Shown: positions 25,979-34,914, counted from the first letter of the stretch. The stretch is 64,000 nt of DNA from JACCVL01 sp963704295 (GCA_963704295.1 OY969884.1:1984001-2048000); one strand, 5' to 3'. Made by a program: numbers and translations. The notes: a model not told the origin generated them from the letters alone.

Positions 25979-26665
25979 CTATCGATCACCCGGGGCGGCA
26001 ACCAGCAGGTCGAGGACACGGCTCGTGGAGGCGCCCGCCAGCGCGAGCGCCTCGGCCTCGGGCACAGCGACCACCACGGATGCCACCCCCGTCGGGCCGG
26101 GCCCCGGCGCCGCGTCGGGCTGATCACCGCCGGGCGCAACGAGGACCGCGGCCGCCGGTGCGAGGACGGTCGAGGGGCCCGACCCTCGTGCCGGTGTGGC
26201 GACCACGCGCACCACGTCCCCGGCGGCCACCATGCCGGCCGCAGGGCTGCGGACGTTGATGGTGGTGAGCACCTGGCCGGTCGGCAGGGACCCGGTCAGG
26301 GCCGGGCTGACCAGCCCGGCGTCGGTCAGCGGCTCCCCGGCGCGCATTGGCCCGGCCAGTGGCCGGCCGACGGGGACCTCGGCCGGCGAGTAGCTGCCGT
26401 CGGGGACCAGCGTCGGGTCGTAGGCCGCGGACGTGACGTCGGCCGCGGACAGCGGGGTGCCCGGCGGCAGGTCGCGACTGGCGACCGCGACCCGCACCGC
26501 CGGATCAGCCGAAGGTCGGGCCGTCTCGACCACGCCGACGACGGCCGCCAGCAGCAACCCGGCCGCGAGCAGCACCCGGTGCCGGGCCAGGAAGCGGCGG
26601 GTCCGGCGGAGCAGACGGGCGCGTGCGGCGGCGCCGGTGAGCTGTCGTCGTCCGGGGTCGGGCAC
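25979..26665 (-). CDS. SAF-domain (CpaB/RcpC-like) membrane-anchored protein
   Basis: 228 aa: a basic N-terminus, one helix (HRVLLAAGLLLAAVVGVVE), then a SAF domain (VRVAVASRDLPPGTPLSAADVTSA, in part DLPPGTPLSAADV) and a CpaB-like second half (AAGDVVRVVATP). CpaB proteins act in Flp pilus assembly, but no tad/flp gene is near, so this is probably the stand-alone actinobacterial form next to mscL. GTG 26665 is the start. Confidence 0.8.
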   Translation of the reverse strand: MPDPGRRQLTGAAARARLLRRTRRFLARHRVLLAAGLLLAAVVGVVETARPSADPAVRVAVASRDLPPGTPLSAADVTSAAYDPTLVPDGSYSPAEVPVGRPLAGPMRAGEPLTDAGLVSPALTGSLPTGQVLTTINVRSPAAGMVAAGDVVRVVATPARGSGPSTVLAPAAAVLVAPGGDQPDAAPGPGPTGVASVVVAVPEAEALALAGASTSRVLDLLVAAPGDR

Positions 26666-26722
26666 GGCGGGAGGCTAGGTCGCCCCTGGCGTGGACCGTG
26701 GACACCGTCCACACCCCGCCCG

Positions 26723-27106
26723 TCAGGCAGCCGAGGTGCTGGAGCCTGTGGACGAGCTCGTGGAGCCGGAGCCCTTCGCGTCGGAGCTCGTGCTGCCGCT
26801 GGCTTTCTGGTCGCCCGACCCGCCGGATGACTTCTTCGTGCCGTCGCCGCCGGCGCCGGACGCGCCGTCCCCGGACTGCGCGTCCTTGGTCGACGCCGAC
26901 TCCGGGGACGTGCCGGCCTCCGCCGCAGCGGGCCGGCTGTCGGTGCGATAGAAGCCGGAGCCCTTGAACACCACACCCACGGCCGAGAACACCTTGCGCA
27001 GTCGGCCCTGGCAGGTCGGGCACTCGCTCAGCGGTTCGTCACTGAAGGACTGCTGGACCTCGAGCGGCGTGCTGCACGCCGTGCAGACGTACTGGTAGGT
27101 GGGCAC
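26723..27106 (-). CDS. FmdB-family zinc-ribbon regulatory protein
   Basis: 127-aa protein with an N-terminal zinc ribbon (PTYQYVCTAC and CPTCQGRLRKVFS), followed by GSGFYRTDSR, the FmdB family block, and a Ser/Gly/Lys-rich disordered tail from ~residue 65. Members are small putative regulators; a specific role is not established. In mycobacteria the equivalent position holds a redox-regulated chaperone-like zinc-ribbon protein (from memory). GTG 27106 follows GAGGAGAT. The tail is much longer than the core and its repeats are serine-based. Confidence 0.85.
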   Translation of the reverse strand: MPTYQYVCTACSTPLEVQQSFSDEPLSECPTCQGRLRKVFSAVGVVFKGSGFYRTDSRPAAAEAGTSPESASTKDAQSGDGASGAGGDGTKKSSGGSGDQKASGSTSSDAKGSGSTSSSTGSSTSAA

Positions 27107-27206
27107 GGGATCTCCTCGTCGGTACGTGCGAGGTGGCTCCGTCCTCAGCACGCTCGCGCGCTGACAGTGTGCCGTACGTCTGCGATCGGTCAGCGCACCC
27201 GGCCCG

Positions 27207-27773
27207 TCACCCCCGCCGTGCCTCACCTCCGCGCAGGGTCCGGGTGGGCGTGACCACGATGTCGACGCTGCGGTCGTGCGGTTCGACGGGAACCGCGTCG
27301 AGGACTTCGTCGTCGTGCAGCAGGGCGACCACGACGGTCGGGGGCCGCACCCGGCCGAGCACCCGGTCGTACGAGCCTCCGCCGCGGCCGAGCCGAGCAC
27401 CGGCCGCAGTCGCCGCCACGGCGGGGCACACCACGACGTCGGCCGCCAGGGCGCCGTCGAGGTCCGGGTCGGGGCCTGGGGCGAGGTCGGGCTCGGCCCC
27501 GTCGTCCACCCAGTCCAGGTCGTTGTCGGCGCGCAGCACCGGCAGCAGCACCCGGATGCCGCGCCCCCGCAGCGCCACCCGCAACGGGCCGGTTCCCGGC
27601 TCGCTGGGATAGGAGTCGTAGGCGGTGACGGTACGAGCACCGACCAGCTCCGGCAGGGCGAGCACCCGGGTGGCCAGCGCGTCCGCGGCGGCGACCCGCT
27701 CCGCCAAGGGGCGTGCCCTGCGGCGCGTCGCGATCTCGCTCCGCAGCGCCTGCTTGGTCGGCTGGTCGCGCAC
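27207..27773 (-). CDS. 5-formyltetrahydrofolate cyclo-ligase
   Basis: ATP-dependent folate enzyme (188 aa) that converts 5-formyl-THF to 5,10-methenyl-THF. N-terminal KQALRSEIATRRRARP and the C-terminal ARLGRGGGSYDRVLGRV block (nucleotide and folate binding) are diagnostic. GTG 27773 is the start; divergent from the uridylyltransferase gene with 83 nt between. The pairing 5-FCL/UGPase/moeA is conserved in actinobacteria. Confidence 0.95.
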   Translation of the reverse strand: MRDQPTKQALRSEIATRRRARPLAERVAAADALATRVLALPELVGARTVTAYDSYPSEPGTGPLRVALRGRGIRVLLPVLRADNDLDWVDDGAEPDLAPGPDPDLDGALAADVVVCPAVAATAAGARLGRGGGSYDRVLGRVRPPTVVVALLHDDEVLDAVPVEPHDRSVDIVVTPTRTLRGGEARRG

Positions 27774-27856
27774 GCCCCCACCGTACGAGCCCGGCGGTCA
27801 CGTGGCCGACGGTGCGAGCGAGCCCCGGCCGCCCCGCCCTGGCTAGCATCCCCGCC

Positions 27857-29245
27857 ATGAGCGACGAGGGCCTCGAGCAGGCACGGCGGAAGATGACCGA
27901 GGCCGGGGTGCCCGAACGCGCGGTCGAGGTGTTCACGCAGCACTACCGGGACCTCGAGTCCGGTGCCACCGGGATCATCGCCGAGGACGACGTGCACCCG
28001 GTGACCGATCTGCCGCGGCTCGACGAGGTCGACGTCGACGAGGAGAGTGCCGCCGACGCTCTCTCGGTCACTGCGGTGGTGAAGCTGAACGGCGGGCTCG
28101 GCACCTCGATGGGCATGGCCCGAGCGAAGTCCCTGCTGCCGGTCCGGGGCGACCGCAGCTTCCTCGACGTGATTGCCCTGCAGGTGCTGGCGACCCGGCG
28201 GGCGTACGAGGTTCGGCTTCCGCTGCTGCTCATGAACAGCTTCCGCACCCGGGACGACACGCTCGCCGCCTTGGAGCGGTATCCGGACCTGTCGGTGCCC
28301 AGCCTGCCGGCGGACTTCCTGCAGAACCGTGAGCCGAAGCTGCGCGCCGACGACCTCACCCCGGTCGAGTGGCCCGACGATCCGACGCTGGAGTGGTGTC
28401 CGCCGGGACACGGGGACCTCTACACCGCGCTGGACGCGTCGGGCGTCCTTCGGCGGCTGATCGACGCCGGCTACCGCTACGCCAGCGTGTCCAACGCCGA
28501 CAACCTCGGCGCCTCGCCCAGCCCGACGGTCGCGGGGTGGTTCGCGGCGAGCGGCGCCCCGTACGCCGCCGAGGTGTGCCGGCGGACTGCGGCCGACCGC
28601 AAGGGCGGTCATCTGGTGCGCCGCCGGACGGACGGCCGGCTGGTGCTCCGGGAGACCGCGCAGACGCAGGAGGGCGACGCCGAGGTGGCCGCCGACATCG
28701 AGCGGCACCCCTACTTCCACACCAACAACCTCTGGTTCGACCTGCAGGCCCTCGCCCGGAGCCTCGACGACCGGGACGGTGTGCTCGGGCTGCCGCTCAT
28801 CCGCAACGAGAAGACCGTGGACCCCGGTGACCCGTCGTCACCAGCGGTGGTCCAGATCGAGTCCGCGATGGGGGCGGCGGTCGAGGTGTTCGAGGGCGCC
28901 CAGGCGATCGAGGTGGACCGCAGCCGGTTCCTGCCGGTGAAGACGACGAACGACCTGCTCGTGATGCGCTCGGACGTGTACGACCTTGCGCCCGACGGGC
29001 TGCTCCGCCGCTGCGGCGGCTCGGTGCCCGTCGTCGACCTGGACAAGCGGCACTATGCGCTGCTGCCTGACTTCGACGCCCGCTTCCCGGCGGGGCCGCC
29101 CTCGCTGGTCGCTGCCGAGCGGCTGACGGTGCGCGGGGACTGGACGTTCGGAGCCGACGTCACTGTCACCGGCGCCGCCCAGGTGGGCGACGACGAGTCG
29201 AGCCACGGAACGGTTCCGGACGGCGCCCGGCTGGACGGGTCCTGA
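27857..29245 (+). CDS. UTP--glucose-1-phosphate uridylyltransferase, UDPGP (eukaryote-like) family
   Basis: Makes UDP-glucose from UTP and glucose-1-phosphate for cell-wall and exopolysaccharide sugars. At 462 aa it belongs to the UDPGP family and not to GalU: VVKLNGGLGTSMGM at ~74-87 with K91 is the nucleotide loop, NSFRTRDDT follows, GHGDLYTAL is the sugar/uridine-binding block, and FHTNNLWFDL and PVKTTNDLLV are further family motifs. ATG 27857. It stands first in a run towards moeA (39 nt gap) and may feed UDP-glucose to the exopolysaccharide cluster at 58.6 kb. Confidence 0.93.
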   Translation: MSDEGLEQARRKMTEAGVPERAVEVFTQHYRDLESGATGIIAEDDVHPVTDLPRLDEVDVDEESAADALSVTAVVKLNGGLGTSMGMARAKSLLPVRGDRSFLDVIALQVLATRRAYEVRLPLLLMNSFRTRDDTLAALERYPDLSVPSLPADFLQNREPKLRADDLTPVEWPDDPTLEWCPPGHGDLYTALDASGVLRRLIDAGYRYASVSNADNLGASPSPTVAGWFAASGAPYAAEVCRRTAADRKGGHLVRRRTDGRLVLRETAQTQEGDAEVAADIERHPYFHTNNLWFDLQALARSLDDRDGVLGLPLIRNEKTVDPGDPSSPAVVQIESAMGAAVEVFEGAQAIEVDRSRFLPVKTTNDLLVMRSDVYDLAPDGLLRRCGGSVPVVDLDKRHYALLPDFDARFPAGPPSLVAAERLTVRGDWTFGADVTVTGAAQVGDDESSHGTVPDGARLDGS

Positions 29246-29284
29246 CCGCTGTGGTCTCGACCTGCCGCGACTAGGGTGACGAGC

Positions 29285-30577
29285 ATGGTGTCCGATCCGT
29301 CGCCGGCCGGGGAGGCCGTCGGCACTGCAGGATCGGCGGGGTCCGCCGACGGTGGGCTGCGCTCGGTCGAGGAGCACCTGCGGGAGGTGCTCGACGTCGT
29401 CGAGCCGCTGGCACCGTACGAGCAGTCGCTGCTGGAGACCGTCGGCCTGCCCCTGGTGGACCCGGTGTCCTCACCGATCGACCTGCCCCGGTTCACCAAC
29501 GCCTCGATGGACGGCTACGCGGTGCGGTTCGAGGACGCGGCCGGTGCGTCCGACGCGCGACCGATCCACCTTCCGGTGATCGGCGAGTCCGCGGCCGGCC
29601 AGTCCCGGCCGCACGGAATGCCGCCGGGGACGTCGCTGCGGATCATGACGGGCGCGCCACTGCCCACGGGCGCCGACTGCGTCGTTCCGGTGGAGTGGAC
29701 CGACGGCGGCACCGCCGCGGTCCGGCTGTTCCGCAGCCCCGAGCCGGGGCAGCACGTGCGGCACGTCGGGGAGGACGTCCGGGCAGGCGACGACCTGCTG
29801 CCCGCCGGCACCGTCCTCGGTCCGCGTGAGGTCGGTCTGCTCGCCGGGGTCGGGCTGGCCCGCGTGCGGGCCCGGCCGCGGCCGAGGGTGGTCGTGCTGT
29901 CGACCGGGAGCGAGCTGCGCGAGCCGGGACAGCCGCTGGGCTTCGACTCGATCTACGACGCCAACAGCTACCTGCTCGCCGCCTCCGTGCGGGCGACCGG
30001 CGCCATCCCGTACCGCGTGGGCGTCACCGGAGACGACCCGCACACCTTCACCGACGCCCTGTCCGACCAGCTGGTCCGGGCGGACCTGGTGGTCACCAGC
30101 GGCGGGGTGTCCAAGGGTGCCTACGACGTGGTGAAGGACGTGCTGTCCCGCCTCGGCACTGTCACCTTCTGCGAGGTGGCGATGCAGCCCGGCAAGCCGC
30201 AGGGCGTCGGGCGGGTCGGCGAGGAGCAGACCCCGATCATCACCCTCCCCGGCAACCCGGTCTCGTCGTACGTGTCGTTCGAGGTCTTCGTCGTCCCGGC
30301 GCTGCGCCGGATGATGGGCAAGCTTCCCTACCGCCGGCCCACCGTGCGGGCCCGGGTGCGGGGTGCGCTGCGCTCCATCCCTGGTCGACGCCAGTTCCTA
30401 CGGGCGCACTTCCTCCTCGACCACGAGGGTGCCTCGGTCAGCCCGGTCGGCGGCGCCGGGTCGCACCTGCTCAAAGGGCTGGCTCAGGCGAACGCGCTGA
30501 TCGTGGTGCCGGAGGACGTCGTCGACGTGGCCGACGGCGAGACCGTGTCGGTACTCGTGCTCGACCGGGACTTCTAG
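29285..30577 (+). CDS. moeA: MoeA/gephyrin-like molybdopterin molybdotransferase (Glp)
   Basis: 430-aa protein of the MoeA family, which inserts molybdate into adenylylated molybdopterin. FTNASMDGYAVR is the MoeA domain-I motif; TGSELREPGQPL and TSGGVSKGAYDVVKD are MPT-binding motifs, and LPGNPVSS is the domain-III signature. In corynebacteria the homologue next to rimJ and glpR (Glp) binds FtsZ and takes part in division, and this gene sits in that order. ATG 29285 is chosen; GTG 29276 adds three residues. It is followed directly, without a gap, by moaC. Confidence 0.93.
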   Translation: MVSDPSPAGEAVGTAGSAGSADGGLRSVEEHLREVLDVVEPLAPYEQSLLETVGLPLVDPVSSPIDLPRFTNASMDGYAVRFEDAAGASDARPIHLPVIGESAAGQSRPHGMPPGTSLRIMTGAPLPTGADCVVPVEWTDGGTAAVRLFRSPEPGQHVRHVGEDVRAGDDLLPAGTVLGPREVGLLAGVGLARVRARPRPRVVVLSTGSELREPGQPLGFDSIYDANSYLLAASVRATGAIPYRVGVTGDDPHTFTDALSDQLVRADLVVTSGGVSKGAYDVVKDVLSRLGTVTFCEVAMQPGKPQGVGRVGEEQTPIITLPGNPVSSYVSFEVFVVPALRRMMGKLPYRRPTVRARVRGALRSIPGRRQFLRAHFLLDHEGASVSPVGGAGSHLLKGLAQANALIVVPEDVVDVADGETVSVLVLDRDF

Positions 30578-31072
30578 ATGAGCGGGCCCGACCAGCAGCG
30601 GCTGACCCACGTCGACGAGACCGGTGCGGCCCGGATGGTGGACGTGACCGGCAAGGACGTCACCGCGCGGACTGCCACCGCTAGCGGCCGGGTGCTGGTG
30701 TCGGCCGAGGTCGTGCGGCTGTTGCGCGGCGAGGGGGTACCGAAGGGAGACGCGCTCGGCGTGGCCAGGGTGGCCGGCATCATGGCGGCCAAGCGGACTC
30801 CCGACCTGGTGCCGTTGTGCCACCCCCTGGCCGTCGGCCGTGTCGAGGTCGACCTCCGCGTCCACGACGACGCCGTCGAGATCACGGCGCTGGTCGGGAC
30901 CGCGGACCGCACCGGCGTCGAGATGGAGGCGCTGACCGCGGTCGCGGTCGCCGCGCTCACCGTCATCGACATGGTCAAGGCCGTGGACCGCACGGCGTCG
31001 ATCGCGTACGTGCGGCTGGAGGCCAAGGACGGCGGTCGGCGGGGGCTATGGCGGCGTGAGGCGGACGCGTGA
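30578..31072 (+). CDS. moaC: Cyclic pyranopterin monophosphate synthase MoaC
   Basis: Converts the MoaA product to cPMP, the first stable molybdopterin precursor (164 aa, standard). LTHVDETGAARMVDVTGK is the N-terminal signature, LVPLCHPL carries the catalytic-site His/Cys region, and GVEMEALTAVAVAALTVIDMVK (in part GVEMEALTA) is the family block with the active-site Glu. ATG 30578 touches the moeA stop with no spacing and the stop overlaps mogA. MoaA is not in this window. Confidence 0.97.
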   Translation: MSGPDQQRLTHVDETGAARMVDVTGKDVTARTATASGRVLVSAEVVRLLRGEGVPKGDALGVARVAGIMAAKRTPDLVPLCHPLAVGRVEVDLRVHDDAVEITALVGTADRTGVEMEALTAVAVAALTVIDMVKAVDRTASIAYVRLEAKDGGRRGLWRREADA

Positions 31073-31605
31073 CCGACCGGTCGTTGCGGGCGGTGGTGGT
31101 GACCGCGTCCAACCGGGCCGCCGCCGGGGTGTACGCCGACAGCGGCGGCCCGCTGATGGTGCAGCGGCTGCGCGACTGGGGCTTCGAGGTTGGGGACCCC
31201 GTCGTGGTCCCCGACGGCCCACCGGTCGGAGCCGCGCTGCGTGCCGCCGTCGCGGACGGCGTCGACGTGGTGCTGACCACCGGTGGCACCGGCATCAGCC
31301 CGACCGACCAGACGCCGGAACAGACCGCCGGGTTGCTCGACCGGACGCTGCCCGGTCTGGCCGAGGCGATCCGGACGTACGGCGCGGCGCAGGGGGTTCC
31401 GACCGCCGTCTTGTCTCGCGGCCTCGCAGGGGTGGCCGGACGCACCGTCGTGGTGAACCTGCCGGGCTCTACCGGCGGGGTCCGGGACGGGTTGGCCGTG
31501 CTCGAGCCGGTGCTGCGGCACGCGGTGGACCAGGTGCACGGCGGGGACCACCCGGCGCAGGGGTCGCCGGGGTCGCCGGGGTGGCCGGCGGGCGACGGCC
31601 CGTGA
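31069..31605 (+). CDS. mogA: MogA/MoaB-family molybdopterin adenylyltransferase
   Basis: Adenylylates molybdopterin before molybdate insertion (178 aa). VVVTASNRAAAGVYADSGG is the N-terminal block, LTTGGTGISPTDQTPE is the nucleotide/MPT-binding GGTG motif, and NLPGSTGGVRDGL is the C-terminal signature. GTG 31069 overlaps the moaC stop; the stop overlaps rimJ. The last ~20 residues carry a short Gly-Ser-Pro repeat (GSPGSPGWP) not needed for the fold. Confidence 0.93.
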   Translation: MTDRSLRAVVVTASNRAAAGVYADSGGPLMVQRLRDWGFEVGDPVVVPDGPPVGAALRAAVADGVDVVLTTGGTGISPTDQTPEQTAGLLDRTLPGLAEAIRTYGAAQGVPTAVLSRGLAGVAGRTVVVNLPGSTGGVRDGLAVLEPVLRHAVDQVHGGDHPAQGSPGSPGWPAGDGP

Positions 31606-32216
31606 GCACCGCGCCGGGATGGCCGGCCCGGCTCCGGCTCGGCCGAGTCGGGCTGCGACCGCTCGCCCACCGTGACGGTGCCGTGTGGCGCGAGGTGCGG
31701 GCCCGCAACAGGGTCTGGCTCGGACCGTGGGAGGCCACCTTGCCGGCTGGAGCCGAGCGGCCGCCGCAGAGCTTCCGCCGGATGGCGCGGGAGCTGGACC
31801 GGCAGGCGCGCGCCGGCCGTACCCTGCCGTTCGCCAGCACGTGGGACGACCGGCTGGTCGGGCAGGTGACGGTGTCCGGGATCAGCTGGGGGTCGTCGCG
31901 GTCGGCGAGCATGGGCTACTGGATCGATGGTGCCCTGGCCGGTCGCGGCATCACCCCGCTTGCGGTCGCGCTGGCCATCGACCACTGCTTCAGCACCGTG
32001 GGCCTGCACCGGATCGAGGTCGCCGTGCGGCCGGAGAACACCGCCAGCCTGCGGGTGGTCGACAAGCTCGGGCTGCGCCGGGAGGGTGAGGCGCCGCGCT
32101 TCCTGCACATCGACGGAGACTGGCGCGACCACCTGCTGTTCGCCGTCACCCGCGAGGAGGTACGGGAGGGCATGGTCACCCGGCTGCAGACCCGGTCACA
32201 CCAGTCACAGAAGTGA
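31602..32216 (+). CDS. RimJ/RimL-type GNAT N-acetyltransferase
   Basis: 204-aa acetyltransferase, probably acting on protein N-termini or small amines. SASMGYWIDGALAGRGITPLAV (in part GYWIDGALAGRGITP) is the acetyl-CoA-binding region, and LHRIEVAVRPENTASLRVVDKLGL (in part RPENTASLRVVDKLGL) is the classic RimJ motif. GTG 31602 overlaps the mogA stop. In other actinobacteria the same gene stands between moeA and glpR, so its link to this operon is old. Confidence 0.92.
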   Translation: MSTAPGWPARLRLGRVGLRPLAHRDGAVWREVRARNRVWLGPWEATLPAGAERPPQSFRRMARELDRQARAGRTLPFASTWDDRLVGQVTVSGISWGSSRSASMGYWIDGALAGRGITPLAVALAIDHCFSTVGLHRIEVAVRPENTASLRVVDKLGLRREGEAPRFLHIDGDWRDHLLFAVTREEVREGMVTRLQTRSHQSQK

Positions 32217-32277
32217 TCTGGCGACACACCGGCCCCGCTGCGGAGGGCCGGGTCCTCCCCGCCGTACGGTCGGGTCC

Positions 32278-33132
32278 GTGAGTCTGACCGGTGTGATCTA
32301 CGGCGGCATCGTCGTCCTCTGGCTGTGTTACCTGGTCCCGCTGGCGCTGCGCCGCTACGACGAGGCGGCCCGGTCCCGTTCGGTCGAGCGGTTCTCCACC
32401 GCGATGCGCGTGCTCGGCCGGGCGGACACCGTCGAGCCGCTGGTGGGCGCCCGCACGCTGGCCGCCCGCACCCGGCCAGCAGCACCGGCGTCGCCCGCGG
32501 TCGACCCGCGAGCGCAGCGGCGGGCAGCGCAGGTGGCCGCCCGGCGTCGTCGCCGGGTGCTCGGCGCCCTGCTGGCGCTGACCGCGCTGACCGTCGGGGT
32601 GTGTGCCTTCGCGCTGGTCACCTGGTGGGTGGTCGCAGCACCGGTCGCGCTCGTCATCGGCTTCCTGGTGACGGCACGGATCCAGGTCGCCCGCTCTCGG
32701 ACCAGTGCCTGGGAGCAGGCCCTGACCGCTGGAAGCACCTCCGCCGACGCCTCCGCCGACGCCTCCGCCGACGCCGACACGCGTCTCGAGATCGAGCCCC
32801 GGATGCCCACTGGCCGGCCGTTCGACGACGGCTGGGGGGACGCGCCGACCGAGGTGATCGAGGCGGTCCCGGCCGCGGAGGCCCCGGCGCCGCAGGAGGT
32901 GGTCGCCGCGGCCGTTCGTACCGACGACGGTGGTTCGTTGTGGGACCCGCTGCCGGTCACCCTGCCGACGTACGTGTCCAAGCCGCGGGCCACCCGCAGT
33001 GTCCGCACCATCGACCTCGGCGGACCAGGCGCCTGGACCTCCGGTCACCTGTCGGACGACGAGGCCCAGGAGGCGGCGGCGGTGAGCTCGGCTGCGACCG
33101 AGCCGCAGCCCGCCCGGGCCGTCGGGGACTGA
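32278..33132 (+). CDS. glpR: Divisome membrane protein SepX/GlpR
   Basis: 284-aa actinobacterial membrane protein. The N-terminal helix (TGVIYGGIVVLWLCYLVPLAL) followed by RRYDEAARSRSVERFSTAM is the recognisable SepX/GlpR signature. Two further helices lie at ~105-145 (LLALTALTVGVCAFALVTWW and VAAPVALVIGFLVT), then a long acidic disordered tail with a repeated ADAS unit. Homologues (SepX in Streptomyces, GlpR in Corynebacterium) bind division proteins and the MoeA-like Glp encoded in the same operon. GTG 32278 is the start; the last gene before a strong terminator. Confidence 0.88.
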   Translation: MSLTGVIYGGIVVLWLCYLVPLALRRYDEAARSRSVERFSTAMRVLGRADTVEPLVGARTLAARTRPAAPASPAVDPRAQRRAAQVAARRRRRVLGALLALTALTVGVCAFALVTWWVVAAPVALVIGFLVTARIQVARSRTSAWEQALTAGSTSADASADASADADTRLEIEPRMPTGRPFDDGWGDAPTEVIEAVPAAEAPAPQEVVAAAVRTDDGGSLWDPLPVTLPTYVSKPRATRSVRTIDLGGPGAWTSGHLSDDEAQEAAAVSSAATEPQPARAVGD

Positions 33133-33156
33133 GCCCCCGACTGCTATTCTCACCGT

Positions 33157-33185
33157 CGGTCGGGGACGATCTCCCCGACCGTCTT
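33157..33185 (+). terminator. Hairpin terminator after glpR
   Basis: Perfect 10-nt arms (CGGTCGGGGA / TCCCCGACCG) with a 5-nt loop (33157-33181), followed by TCTT. It separates the moeA-glpR operon from the tRNA gene that starts at 33186. Confidence 0.8.
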
Positions 33186-33264
<79 letters not shown>

Positions 33265-33525
33265 CCGCTGGTCAGGCAGTGACGTCAGACTCGTCTGCGA
33301 GGAGACGGACGAGACAGCGGCACCACCACGGCACCTCAGCCGTCCCGCGGTCTGCTGTCGGACCGCCTGAGTCTTCCTCGCCGGGTCTCGGTACTCAGGC
33401 GCACCTGTCTCGCATGGAGACCACGAGGCTCGAGATCCGAGCGCACGCGACGCGTTGAGCCGATGTCGGCGGCCGTATGGAACGATCACTCGCACGAAGC
33501 GACAGGCCAAGGGGGTCCGATTCAG

Positions 33526-33918
33526 ATGCAGATGAAGATCGAACTGATCCCGCTCCCGGTCTCGGATGTGGACCGAGCTCTCGCCTTCTATGCCGACAAG
33601 CTCGGCTTCAAGCAGGACTTCGACGTGCAGCCCAGCGAGGGCGTCCGGATCGTCCAGTTGACACCAGAGGGCTCGGGTTGTTCGGTCGGTTTCGGCACCG
33701 GGCTGGACGTGTTCGCGGGAGAACCCGGCAGTGTGCGTGGCCTGCACCTGATTGTGGAGGACATCACCGAGGCGCGTGCCGAGCTGGTCCGGCGAGGTGT
33801 AGATGTCGGTGAGATCAAGGACTTCGGGGGCGGCGTCAGAGGAGCAGACTTCTCCGATCCCGACGGCAACTCATTCGAACTCCAGGAGATGGCGTGGCGC
33901 CAGGGCGCGAAGTACTAG
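33526..33918 (+). CDS. VOC-family protein (glyoxalase/bleomycin-resistance fold)
   Basis: 130-aa single-module VOC protein. IPLPVSDVDRALAFYADKLGF is the standard first module (quoted in part: VSDVDRALAFYADKLGF), LHLIVEDITEARAELVRRGVDV the second, and GADFSDPDGNSFELQE the terminal block with the metal-site Glu. ATG 33526 follows AAGGGGG at about 9 nt; ATG 33532 is also possible. The ~260 bp between tRNA-Ala and this gene holds no other gene. Function not known. Confidence 0.85.
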   Translation: MQMKIELIPLPVSDVDRALAFYADKLGFKQDFDVQPSEGVRIVQLTPEGSGCSVGFGTGLDVFAGEPGSVRGLHLIVEDITEARAELVRRGVDVGEIKDFGGGVRGADFSDPDGNSFELQEMAWRQGAKY

Positions 33919-33966
33919 CAGCCTGCTGACTTCGTCACAGGGCTCGACGGCCTGAGACATCGACGA

Positions 33967-34887
33967 TCATCGCGAGAGCCCGTGCGACTTTTTCGGTGCC
34001 GCGACGCGCGTGGCGCTGGCGAGGAACGCTTTGATGGCCGGCCGGCCTCCGGATTCGCTGGCGTGGGCGAGCAGAAGCTGACGTCTCAGCGGACGGGTGA
34101 GCTCGAGAACGTCGATGCCTTCTCCCGGGAGGAAGGCGCGGCCGAGGTCGGACATCAAGGTGATGCCGAGTCCCGCCGCGACCATGGCCAGGGCGGTGGC
34201 CTGTTCGTCGACTTCGTGGGTGATCCGGATGTCGAAGCCTGCCTGCCGGCATGCGGCTCTGACGGCGCGGCCGTAGTAGGTCCGGGCCCCGGACATCACC
34301 CAGTCCTGGTCCTCGAGGTCTGCGAGCCGCACCTTGCCGGGTGGGAAGCGGCCTGTGGGGACCGCAAGGTGCATCTCGTCGCGCATGGCCGGGACGATGG
34401 TCAGTCCGGGTGTCCAGGGTTCGGTGACGTCGGGATAGTCGATCAGGAAGGCGAGGTCGAGGTGCCCGTGCCGCAACTGGATCCCGGCGTCGTCCGGATC
34501 GATCTCGCGTGTCCGTACGCGGACCTCGGGCTGCCGGACGGCGAGGTCGTCGAGGATGGGGGGGATCAGGGCAGCGGCCACGGTGCTGAAGACGCCCACG
34601 GACAGCTCGACCGTCTGCGCGTGGCGGACCTCCTCGATCGCGCTCTGCGTCTCACGTTCTGCGGCCAGCAAGATCTCGGCGTGTTCGACGAGCACCCGGC
34701 CGACCTCGGTCACCACGATGCCGCGGCCCCGGCGCTCGAGCACCGGAGCCCCGACCTCCTGTTCCAGGGCGGTCATCTGTTGCGAGACCGCGGACGCCGA
34801 GTAGTGCAGCTCGCGGGCTGCGGCGGTCACCCCGCCGTGGTGGGCCACCTCGCGGAGGATGCGGAGCCGTCGCAGGTTCAAGTCCAT
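33967..34887 (-). CDS. LysR-family transcriptional regulator
   Basis: 306-aa regulator. The N-terminal winged helix-turn-helix is LRRLRILREVAHHGGVTAAARELHYSASAVSQQMTALE (key part AARELHYSASAVSQQM), followed by the usual substrate-binding domain from ~90. It is divergent from the small membrane protein gene with ~118 bp between, the classic LysR arrangement, so it probably controls that gene and itself. ATG 34887. Confidence 0.93.
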   Translation of the reverse strand: MDLNLRRLRILREVAHHGGVTAAARELHYSASAVSQQMTALEQEVGAPVLERRGRGIVVTEVGRVLVEHAEILLAAERETQSAIEEVRHAQTVELSVGVFSTVAAALIPPILDDLAVRQPEVRVRTREIDPDDAGIQLRHGHLDLAFLIDYPDVTEPWTPGLTIVPAMRDEMHLAVPTGRFPPGKVRLADLEDQDWVMSGARTYYGRAVRAACRQAGFDIRITHEVDEQATALAMVAAGLGITLMSDLGRAFLPGEGIDVLELTRPLRRQLLLAHASESGGRPAIKAFLASATRVAAPKKSHGLSR

Positions 34888-34902
34888 GCGTAGATCCTAA
34901 AC

Positions 34903-34914
34903 TCTGTATGCAGA
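34903..34914. promoter_or_regulatory. Possible LysR-type binding site
   Basis: Short dyad TCTG-TATG-CAGA centred in the LysR/membrane-protein intergenic region, in a locally AT-richer patch. It has the T...A ends expected of a LysR box, but with a T-N10-A spacing instead of T-N11-A. Confidence 0.35.

Noticed and set aside
25979..26665. CpaB pilus assembly gene as part of a tad locus
   Set aside because: No cpa, tad or flp gene is nearby and the setting next to mscL is a conserved housekeeping one.
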